From NCBI GenBank assembly GCA_041661625.1, contig JBAZUB010000008.1, forward strand, positions 1-12,596: a stretch of 12,596 bases of DNA, written 5' to 3'. Within the stretch, counting starts at the first letter, position 1, and each line of letters starts with the position of its first letter. The translations under genes were made by a program, and so were the position numbers. Origin of the DNA: Patescibacteria group bacterium. Lineage in GTDB: Bacteria; Patescibacteriota; Patescibacteriia; JAHIZJ01. A model generated the notes under the pieces. The model saw only the letters and a list, made by a program, of their open reading frames with translations, was not told the DNA's origin and ran no database searches. Below are positions 10,801-12,596 of the stretch, one piece after another.

Positions 10801-12596
10801 TGGTGACACTCTCTCCAAAAACGCCAGTTTACTATTATCGCCTTCTAGAAATAAGACGGTTCGTCCTCCTGTGCCATTCGTTGAATTTTTTACTAGCAAC
10901 TCCGTCGTAGCATTTTGGTTTTTTTCAATGTGTAGCAACTGGCTCGGACTCGTCGTCCCGATGCCGACGTTGCCGCCGCTTGTTATTCTCATTTTTTCCG
11001 CACCTCCAGACCCCAATACTAACGGAATCCCTGCGACAGATATTAATCCTGACGAATTAGCTGGATAGGTAATGCTTCCACTTCCGACTCTGCTAATACC
11101 AGGATTTGCATATAATCCGATAGCAGTTCCTTGACCGTAGAGATATGCGTCACTATAACCAGCATTATTTGAGTCTGCCTGAACAGTGAAGTTGTCTGAA
11201 AGAGTGTTTTTTACTCGAAAAGTCCCAACTATATCAAGCATTTTCCCCGGATTCGTCGTCCCGATGCCGACGTTGCCCCCGCTCGTCACGACGAAGGCTG
11301 AAGTTCCGGAATTGTTGACTTGAAAAAGCTGGCTCGGGAGAGTCGTCCCGATCCCCACATTAGCGTTGTTGTTGAATAAAGTTGTGTTCGCTGTCCAAGC
11401 CGCTCCATCCCAATAGAGAGTTTGTCCGGTGATGGTTCCGGCAGTGAGAGGAGAGATGGGATTTCCGTTGGCATAGTAATTGGAAGCGTTGATGTCTCCG
11501 GCGACGTTCAGTTTGTAGGTTCCGACGGCAGTTGTCCCGATCCCCACGTTGGTCCCGTCGTCATAGATGACCGAAGACGAGATGGCGCTTGTGCCGTTGC
11601 CTTTCAGAAGATAATTCGAAGAGAAAGTTCCGGCTCCGGTTCCGCCTTGGGCAACGTTCAGGTATTGCTGGGAGGTGAGAGAGTTGGTTCCGTTCCAGAC
11701 AGCTACGTAGCCGTTGGTTCCGGTGCCGAGAGCCGCCGTGCCGGTGGCGGGAATTGTCAATGTGTAATCTCCGGAAGTTGAGAATGTCAGGTTGTTAGTT
11801 CCAAAGTTGATCGTCTTTCCGTCGGCGCCGGCGAGAGTGAGTGAATTGGAAAGATTGAGAGTTTTGTCGTTCAAAATGAGTGTGCCTGTTCCCGTGGTGA
11901 TGGTGATGCCATTGTAGGTGCCTCCTGTGACGTTGCCAGTCGAGGAAACTTGGAATTGATTCCCTGATCCGACTGAAAGAAGCTGGGTTGGGTTGGTTGA
12001 ACCCACCCCCACATTTCCGCCACTCAAGACTGTGAGTGCCGGAGCGGAGCCGGTGGTGCCGACGCCGAGATTGAAGCGGTCGTTCGTCGTGTCGTAGCTC
12101 ATCCAGGCTTCGTCCGCGCTTGAAGTTCCGATGTGCAGCGTGTCCGCGCCGAGCCAGAGATTGGCAAAGCGCGCCGTGTCGGAGCCGAGGTTATATGTAT
12201 CGTCCGCGTCGGGCAAAATATCTCCCGCCATCTGCAAAGTATCCGCGATGACGACATAGCCGGAGTTGGCCGCCGAGAGAGTGAGGTCCAGATTGTCGCT
12301 CGGCGATTCGGTCTGGATATAGCCGGGACCGTTGAATTTCAAGTAGCCCGCTGTGGTGTTGGTAAGATAGAGGTCATATGCGATGGAGACGTCGCCCATG
12401 CCCGCGAAGTTCACCGGATTCGAGAAAGTGGTTTGCGCCGGAGTGATGTCAAGAATGTTCGTGCCGTTGTAGTTGAGAGTTAGCAGAGAGCCGGTTCCGT
12501 CGGAGCGGATGTAGAGGCCAGCGGCGGCGGCATTTGTGGAAGTGTTGTAAAAATAGCCGATGTAATCGGAGGAGCTGCCGTTAGTCTGGAAAAGAT
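1852..12596 (-). CDS. Giant modular surface fibre (GNVGIGTT repeats, LVIVD propeller, S74 chaperone), N-terminus outside the window
   Basis: The frame is open from the window end to a TAG at 1854-1852, giving about 3,580 visible residues. A GTG at 12414 is not the real start: the same repeat module continues upstream in frame (matching an internal copy at about 7190-7010), so the N-terminus, signal peptide and promoter lie outside. More than 30 units with (G/T)-N-V-G-(I/V)-G-(T/S)-T-x-P plus a short strand (L-x-V) make up most of the protein. Such units are common in phage tail fibres and in very large patescibacterial proteins. In order it carries fibre cassettes, an LVIVD propeller (9909-8959), more cassettes with two Gly-rich segments, a neck, an S74 chaperone (about 2946-2683), a coiled coil (2682-2285) and a terminal domain (2284-1855). 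S74 chaperones assemble homotrimers, so a long trimeric fibre is expected. Cysteine is absent or very rare. An extracellular adhesion or host-contact role is inferred; a prophage fibre is less likely because no phage gene is nearby. Confidence 0.9.
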   Translation of the reverse strand, partial: LFQTNGSSSDYIGYFYNTSTNAAAAGLYIRSDGTGSLLTLNYNGTNILDITPAQTTFSNPVNFAGMGDVSIAYDLYLTNTTAGYLKFNGPGYIQTESPSDNLDLTLSAANSGYVVIADTLQMAGDILPDADDTYNLGSDTARFANLWLGADTLHIGTSSADEAWMSYDTTNDRFNLGVGTTGSAPALTVLSGGNVGVGSTNPTQLLSVGSGNQFQVSSTGNVTGGTYNGITITTGTGTLILNDKTLNLSNSLTLAGADGKTINFGTNNLTFSTSGDYTLTIPATGTAALGTGTNGYVAVWNGTNSLTSQQYLNVAQGGTGAGTFSSNYLLKGNGTSAISSSVIYDDGTNVGIGTTAVGTYKLNVAGDINASNYYANGNPISPLTAGTITGQTLYWDGAAWTANTTLFNNNANVGIGTTLPSQLFQVNNSGTSAFVVTSGGNVGIGTTNPGKMLDIVGTFRVKNTLSDNFTVQADSNNAGYSDAYLYGQGTAIGLYANPGISRVGSGSITYPANSSGLISVAGIPLVLGSGGAEKMRITSGGNVGIGTTSPSQLLHIEKNQNATTELLVKNSTNGTGGRTVLFLEGDNSKLAFLERVSPSYTTVPAWAGSGVMGSSDGPWWISAYGATGDIRFQTGGIATSNERMRIDSTGNVGIGTTAPGQALDVNGSIRTNGQLISTLADGTAPFSVTSTTVNTNLNADLLDGHHSSDFQTALTNPVTGTGTENYVAVWGAANSLTSQQYLNVAQGGTGAGTFNTNYLLKGNGTSVLTSSVIYDDGTNVGIGTTAVGTYKLNVAGDINASNYYANGNPISPLTAGTITGQTLYWDGAAWTANTNLFNNNTNVGIGTTLPSQLFQVNNSGTSAFVVTSGGNVGIGTTSPNSQLTVKGSVNVQAVNPILRGSLYDDNFFGAGWVQVIGKYAYMTSNNGSFHPNVSAFSIIDVSDPDNPTLVSQNTDALLDGAEGFKVIGKYAYVASMKANAFVVIDISNPNSPSIVGSITDASLLNGAEDMDISGNYAFVVNANGNSLAAIDISNPASPKIVSSFSDAKLKHPEWVTVKGKYAYVTDDTSSTPYFLILDISNPASIQLAGSLNDASFNTLLGVSISGKYAYVANYGGNKIEVIDISDPTLPSLTSSVAATHPWVIEVAGNYLYHTAVDSGLYVYDLSNPTNPTLAASLVDPVNLNTIDDIFINGKYAYITDIANRKIVIAELPGISTSTLWAGNISADNMDVAGNFTTDKIYANTSLEIGPGGLFSQGLASFANGMRIQGNVGIGSTNPTQPLSIGAGNQFQVSSTGNVTGGTYNGITITTGTGTLTLNDKTLNLSNSLTLSGADGKTINFGTNNLTLSTSGDYTLTIPATGTAALGTGANGYVAVWNGTNSLTSQQYLNVAQGGTGAGTFSSNYLLKGNGTSAIASSVIYDDGANVGIGTTSPGAKLAINGDLLFSSESDSVIRVADKSGGGNNLSIAAGSSIPVGSGGNLNLYGGLGNDSGGKVNISGGMGIGLGGNVYISGGDGIAENGNVILAHTGFGSQGNVGIGTTAPSQLFQVNDSASNPFVITSGGNVGIGTTNPLALLSVGATSQFQVFSAGNVTGGTYNGVTISGNGTLATGAGSYTLTIPATGTAALGTGATNQMAYWNTANTLTGSDNFYFNGTNIGIGTTDVGTYKLNVSGSVHATDYYSNDNTQGASATTGGLTFKNGLYTSGTLASGLPADGTITGQTLYWDGADWTANTALFNDGTNVGIGTTAPAGLFDVNAKFTVLTGGNVGVGTTAPAGLFDVNGKLTVLSGGNVGIGTTAPTHLFQANGSSADYIGYFYNTSTNAAAGGLYIRSDGTGSLLTLNYNGTNILDITPAQTTFSNPVNFAGTGDVSMAYDLYLTNTTAGYLKFNGPGYIQTESPSDNLNLYLSAANAGSVILNDTTKSQDILPLDNDLYNLGSDTARFANLWLGADTLHIGTSSADEAWMSYDTTNDRFNLGVGTTGSAPALTVLSGGNVGVGSTNPTQLLSVGSGNQFQVSSTGNVTGGTYNGITITTGTGTLILNDKTLNLSNSLTLSGADGKTINFGTNNLTFSTSGDYTLTIPATGTAALGTGAQYQMAYWNDANTLTGSDNFYFNGTNIGIGTTDVGTYRLNVNGSINATSYYVGGTALATTTAGSYTGQTNYWNGSAWTASTNLFNDNTIVGIGTTNPEAALEVNGDIFLSQGAARTFKIADRFTSGSGYDLTVAAGSAGLISNNAGGTLILQGGLSSGFGNGGGVNIVGTASGDYATGGPINILAGDNGSEGTGGAINLTSGSAHGAGSFGGNIAITTGDGGSSMGGQGGDLIINLGTGSTRSGRVGIGTTAPSQLFQVNNSGSTAFVVTSGGNVGIGTTSPGAALDIYGKFKITNDGMAAWGTAADQGLLSWGTGKVIVGSAWGYDLVFSTNGVGGERMLIDKIGNVGIGTTAPEAKLHLSVDGTTLNSDLYTGSEAFISSSNGNSNFRMVAGGNATVANSFVMLKTRGTVESPSIVSSGDVLGNIYGQGYDGASRIAAAVISFTVDGTPGSNDMPGRITFSTTPDGSSTLTERLRITSGGNVGIGSTNPTQLLSVGSGNQFQVSSTGNVTGGTYNGITITTGTGTLILNDKTLNLSNSLTLSGADGKTINFGTNNLTFSTSGDYTLTIPATGTAALGTGTNGYVAVWNGTNSLTSQQYLNVAQGGTGAGTFSSNYLLKGNGASALSSSVIYDDGTNVGIGTTAVGTYKLNVAGDINATNYYANGNPISPLTAGTITGQTLYWNGADWTANTNLFNDGTNVGIGTTSPAGQFDVNGKLTVLSGGNVGIGTTAPAGLFDVNAKFTVLFSGNVGIGTTNSLAKLTVFGTDNALRLAYDDANYSTLSVDASGNLSMLSSNTAESSVILGSGAAQDTSMIFDGSSQDFYAGLDDTDSVFKMGVGQVVGTAAALSITSDGNVGIGAAAPGQKLSVAGSLGIIESTGATYYTVFQGGDQSANVTYTLPTAQGAANYVLRNDGTGVLSWSQIVAASVASNTLDFAQFDNALDLDANLTLNQSTYTWTQNFTGTTTTGLTYNANSLTSGTGMALSSTSTAGLGSNSTKILSIARTGANAIASHTAYGLYSTVANTGTTSTNIAGYFSANGATNNYGLIVNGGNVGIGTTAPTNLLDVAGGVKIGANYAGIGTTAPQNGMLVEGSVGIGTSIPGYKLEVYTGTASGYVDTDGSWNSASDARLKKNISPMESALEKVLALNPVEYNFKTESASDPAHIGFIAQDVEKISPELVSTGPNGMKGLSYAMFTPLLTKAVQEQQAEISNVQIQMSNQIQNLNDQKLQITKQAGDVNELQTAVNDKLTIISQSLALGEANSRTLGERISANEQDITNLKTDLAAAQSKLAESENNLATFEASTTDLLTSMMETENMITAKLLNHEDRIKALEDKLATATITVGEIPANVITQDASGNATLAGIFKAKEVNADGVVAGSYSVKNSSDAPTTGGGKILAVKNDADGDGWDDETKVDGKSAEIETKAVSETAKIFVTFEGDPGARYWVEKTKDADTGEYTGFAVKLSDPSKADANFSWWIVESR
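1855..2284 (-). other. C-terminal beta-type domain of the fibre with a calcium-type loop
   Basis: About 143 residues follow the coiled coil. They include an N-A-T-L-A-G-I-F-K-A-K-E-V beta segment and the acidic loop D-A-D-G-D-G-W-D-D-E at 2097-2068, which resembles EF-hand or thrombospondin type 3 calcium loops. After that comes a strand-rich end (K-I-F-V-T-F-E-G-D-P-G-A-R-Y-W-V-E) finishing in F-S-W-W-I-V-E-S-R. From memory, similar aromatic 'W-I-V' ends occur in other large patescibacterial proteins, but I cannot name a family. Many phage S74 proteins have little beyond the chaperone, so this domain is an addition. It may serve as a cap or anchor; its function is unknown. Confidence 0.6.
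2285..2682 (-). other. Long coiled coil of the fibre
   Basis: About 130 residues with heptad-like spacing of Ile/Leu/Val and rich in Gln, Asn, Glu, Lys and Ala. It runs from Q-A-E-I-S-N-V just after the S74 domain to D-R-I-K-A-L-E-D-K-L at about 2318-2286. No proline is seen across it. Coiled coils directly after S74 domains are known to help trimerisation. The first part (about 2670-2599) is encoded by unusually AT-rich DNA. Confidence 0.75.
2683..2946 (-). other. S74 intramolecular chaperone (endosialidase-type) domain
   Basis: The domain shows the family hallmarks in order: S-D-A-R-L-K-K-N-I (2928-2902), L-N-P-V-E-Y-N-F, H-I-G-F-I-A-Q-D-V-E-K (2814-2782) and L-S-Y-A-M-F-T-P-L-L-T-K-A-V. 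In characterised members (phage endosialidases, L-shaped tail fibre, eukaryotic MYRF) this domain trimerises the upstream fibre and then cuts itself off just before the Ser of the S-D pair. Here the Ser and Asp are intact (2928-2926 and 2925-2923). Cleavage would release a 358-residue C-terminal piece with chaperone, coiled coil and terminal domain, leaving the fibre body ending at N-S-A. The domain assignment is firm; cleavage is inferred from the motif. Confidence 0.88.
3150..3705 (-). other. Neck region before the chaperone, low in GIGTT units
   Basis: Roughly 185 residues lie between the last dense cassette and the final G-I-G-T-T-A-P units. The region contains G-G-D-Q-S-A-N-V-T-Y-T-L-P-T-A-Q-G-A-A-N-Y-V-L, then L-S-W-S-Q, and a Ser/Thr/Gly/Asn-rich stretch ending in A-G-Y-F-S-A-N-G-A-T-N-N-Y-G-L. 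The G-D-Q-S / Y-T-L-P phrase occurs in other phage-like and patescibacterial fibres as I remember them. It has strand-rich composition with no catalytic motif. Two short GIGTT-type units and V-G-I-G-T-S-I-P follow before the S74 start. Confidence 0.5.
4205..4575 (-). repeat. QGGTGAGTF / GQTLYW cassette, copy nearest the C-terminus
   Basis: This cassette reads S-L-T-S-Q-Q-Y-L-N-V-A-Q-G-G-T-G-A-G-T-F, Y-L-L-K-G-N-G, V-I-Y-D-D-G-T-N-V-G-I-G-T-T-A-V-G-T-Y-K-L-N-V, then G-Q-T-L-Y-W-N-G-A-D-W-T-A-N-T. Related copies lie at about 11260-11720, 9960-10430 and, shortened, 8330-8490. Differences between copies are few and mainly silent. At DNA level 4440-4545 is very close to 8360-8465. Confidence 0.8.
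4573..4860 (-). repeat. GNVTGGTYNG cassette, C-terminal-most copy
   Basis: About 95 residues: L-L-S-V-G-S-G-N-Q-F-Q-V, G-N-V-T-G-G-T-Y-N-G-I-T-I, L-N-D-K-T-L-N-L-S-N-S-L-T-L, G-K-T-I-N-F-G-T-N-N-L-T and Y-T-L-T-I-P-A-T-G-T-A-A-L-G-T-G. Bases 4585-4848 are identical, as read, to 6328-6591 (264 nt). Confidence 0.85.
4885..5090 (-). other. Phage tail-fibre-like unit in the fibre
   Basis: This stretch encodes G-D-V-L-G-N-I-Y-G-Q-G-Y-D-G-A, then V-D-G-T-P-G-S-N-D-M-P-G-R-I-T-F-S-T-T-P-D-G and E-R-L-R-I-T-S-G-G-N-V-G-I-G. I recognise this pattern from tail fibres of marine and cyanobacterial phages, where it directly precedes a GNVGIGTT unit as here. Its DNA is more AT-rich than the flanking cassettes and it occurs once in the window, suggesting separate acquisition. 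Confidence 0.6.
5575..5968 (-). other. Glycine-rich beta segment, longer copy
   Basis: About 130 residues starting F-K-I-A-D-R-F with L-T-V-A-A-G-S-A-G, then repeated short strands separated by Gly/Ser turns (G-G-T-L-I-L-Q-G-G, G-G-G-V-N-I-V-G, G-G-P-I-N-I-L-A-G, G-G-A-I-N-L-T-S-G, G-G-N-I-A-I-T-T-G). The regular spacing suggests a parallel beta-solenoid. It is related to the shorter segment at 8246-7995, which begins I-R-V-A-D-K and has L-S-I-A-A-G-S. Confidence 0.6.
6316..6600 (-). repeat. GNVTGGTYNG cassette, second from the C-terminus
   Basis: This copy is a junction of two identities. Bases 6328-6591 equal 4585-4848 (264 nt), while 6464-6666 equal 11867-12069 (203 nt). The two identical tracts overlap, so this copy looks like a mosaic linking both other copies. 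It ends in A-Q-Y-Q-M-A-Y-W rather than the N-G-Y-V-A-V-W continuation. Confidence 0.85.
6317..7196 (-). repeat. Large duplicated cassette, internal copy
   Basis: This stretch encodes Y-I-G-Y-F-Y-N-T-S-T-N, L-Y-I-R-S-D-G-T-G-S, F-S-N-P-V-N-F-A-G, A-Y-D-L-Y-L-T-N-T-T-A-G-Y-L-K-F, D-T-A-R-F-A-N-L-W-L-G-A-D-T-L-H-I and then the GNVTGGTYNG cassette. It parallels 11720-12596 at an offset of 5,403 bp, or 5,406 bp beyond a one-codon length difference. Exact tracts include 6464-6666 and 6676-6786 (111 nt, equal to 12079-12189). The one poorly conserved part is about 6790-6880, encoding the segment around D-I-L-P. Confidence 0.85.
7706..7875 (-). repeat. GNVTGGTYNG cassette, shortened copy
   Basis: Encodes L-L-S-V-G-A-T-S-Q-F-Q-V, G-N-V-T-G-G-T-Y-N-G-V-T-I, then directly S-Y-T-L-T-I-P-A-T-G-T-A-A-L-G-T-G. 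The L-N-D-K-T-L-N-L and G-K-T-I-N-F strands of the other copies are missing, replaced by N-G-T-L-A-T-G-A-G, so it looks like an internal deletion of the full cassette. Confidence 0.75.
7995..8246 (-). other. Glycine-rich beta segment, shorter copy
   Basis: About 84 residues from I-R-V-A-D-K-S-G-G-G with L-S-I-A-A-G-S, then strands between Gly turns (G-G-N-L-N-L-Y-G-G, G-G-K-V-N-I-S-G-G, G-G-N-V-Y-I-S-G-G, N-G-N-V-I-L-A). The strand-turn period is close to 12 residues. It is a divergent relative of the segment at 5968-5575, with fewer turns. Confidence 0.6.
8491..8770 (-). repeat. GNVTGGTYNG cassette, copy after the propeller
   Basis: Full-length copy of the same cassette, but with many silent differences from the others (for example in the codons for N-L-S-N-S) and L-T-L-N-D-K in place of L-I-L-N-D-K. 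It is the most diverged full copy and shows that the near-identity of the other copies is not forced by protein constraint. Confidence 0.8.
8959..9909 (-). other. LVIVD-type seven-bladed beta-propeller domain in the fibre
   Basis: About 317 residues with seven copies of a (V/I)-x-G-(K/N)-Y-(A/L)-(Y/F)-(V/I/M/H)-(T/V/A) strand, six of them followed by an LVIVD-like D-(V/I/L)-S-(N/D)-P-x-x-(P/I) strand such as I-I-D-V-S-D-P-D-N-P and V-I-D-I-S-N-P-N-S-P. The last blade ends in I-V-I-A-E-L-P-G. Spacing near 45 residues per blade fits a closed seven-bladed propeller. LVIVD repeats occur in secreted and surface proteins; their ligands are mostly unknown. No GIGTT unit occurs inside the domain, whose codon and base use differ from the cassettes around it. 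It reads as a whole binding domain inserted in the shaft. Confidence 0.82.
9960..10430 (-). repeat. QGGTGAGTF / GQTLYW cassette, middle copy
   Basis: Same order of motifs as at 11260-11720, offset 1,290 bp. Bases 10136-10221 equal 11426-11511 over 86 nt. It ends in L-P-S-Q-L-F-Q-V-N-N-S-G-T-S-A-F-V-V like the other copy, then goes into the linker before the propeller. Confidence 0.8.
10450..10509 (-). other. Tail-fibre 'NADLLDGHH' motif
   Basis: Encodes N-L-N-A-D-L-L-D-G-H-H-S-S-D-F-Q. The pattern N-A-D-x-L-D-G-x-H-x-S-x-(F/Y) is a widespread short repeat of phage tail fibres. It occurs only once here, after T-S-T-T-V and before the cassette that starts at about 10430. Confidence 0.65.
11260..11720 (-). 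repeat. QGGTGAGTF / GQTLYW cassette, N-terminal-most copy
   Basis: Full copy: Q-Y-L-N-V-A-Q-G-G-T-G-A-G-T-F, V-I-Y-D-D-G-T-N-V-G-I-G-T-T-A-V-G-T-Y-K-L-N-V-A-G-D-I-N, G-Q-T-L-Y-W-D-G-A-A-W-T, and L-P-S-Q-L-F-Q-V. The 86-nt tract 11426-11511 is identical to 10136-10221, while the flanks differ by scattered, mostly silent changes. Confidence 0.8.
11720..12596 (-). repeat. Large duplicated cassette, N-terminal copy (runs off the window)
   Basis: This is the partner of 6317-7196 and includes the GNVTGGTYNG cassette at about 11722-12003. It holds 203-nt and 111-nt tracts identical to the internal copy, separated by a few mismatches, plus a diverged patch at about 12190-12290 that is one codon longer. 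It is still matching at the window edge, so the true upper boundary is not seen. Confidence 0.85.

Noticed and set aside
4007..11068. Many plus-strand frames containing V-V-P-M-P-T-(L/F)-P
   Set aside because: The shared motif is the reverse complement of the GNVGIGTT coding repeat, so its recurrence is inherited from the real gene and is not evidence of a protein family.
1852..12414. GTG at 12414 as the true start of the fibre
   Set aside because: The frame stays open to the window end and the 60 codons before it match the internal cassette at about 7190-7010, so the gene starts farther upstream.
4200..12596. CRISPR-like array, because of many short similar repeats
   Set aside because: The repeats are coding, of varying spacing and in one frame, with no constant spacer length and no cas genes.

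Overview
The window holds parts of three genes, all on the minus strand and read from high to low coordinates. From upstream to downstream they are: a giant repetitive fibre protein (window end to 1852, 5' end outside the window), a small four-helix-bundle protein (1802-1437), and a membrane-anchored FG-GAP repeat protein (1375 to the window start, 3' end outside the window). No RNA gene, CRISPR array, transposase or integrase is visible. The plus strand carries only shadow reading frames.

The protein content suggests a Candidate Phyla Radiation (Patescibacteria, Parcubacteria-like) bacterium. The hints are a very long 'GNVGIGTT' fibre ending in an S74-type chaperone, an S23-type four-helix-bundle protein, an FG-GAP surface protein, and short AT-rich gaps without clear Shine-Dalgarno sites. 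This is inference from recognised family patterns; no marker gene is present. About 3,580 codons of the fibre contain no in-frame TGA, so there is no sign of UGA recoding.

The fibre fills about 85% of the window. It is built from more than 30 units carrying the motif G-N-V-G-I-G-T-T-x-P followed by a short beta strand. These are assembled into larger cassettes that recur two to five times. Inserted among them are a seven-bladed LVIVD-type beta-propeller (about 9909-8959), two glycine-rich beta segments (about 8246-7995 and 5968-5575), and stretches with the character of phage tail fibres (about 10509-10450 and 5090-4885). The C-terminal end consists of a neck region, an S74 intramolecular chaperone with the S-D-x-R-L-K motif at the expected autocleavage site, a long coiled coil, and a terminal beta-type domain with a DxDGDGxDD calcium-type motif. 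Several cassettes are identical at DNA level over 86 to 264 nt while others differ mostly silently, which suggests ongoing exchange between modules.

The inter-gene gaps are 49 and 61 bp, so the three genes may form one operon. A reasonable reading is a cell-surface locus: a long, probably trimeric adhesive fibre plus a second surface protein with an integrin-like propeller, with a small protein of unknown role between them. Two places inside coding sequence look like captured non-coding repeat DNA: a near-perfect 16-bp palindrome in the FG-GAP protein linker (817-852), and an AT-rich stretch in the fibre coiled coil (about 2599-2670) resembling the gap upstream of the small gene.
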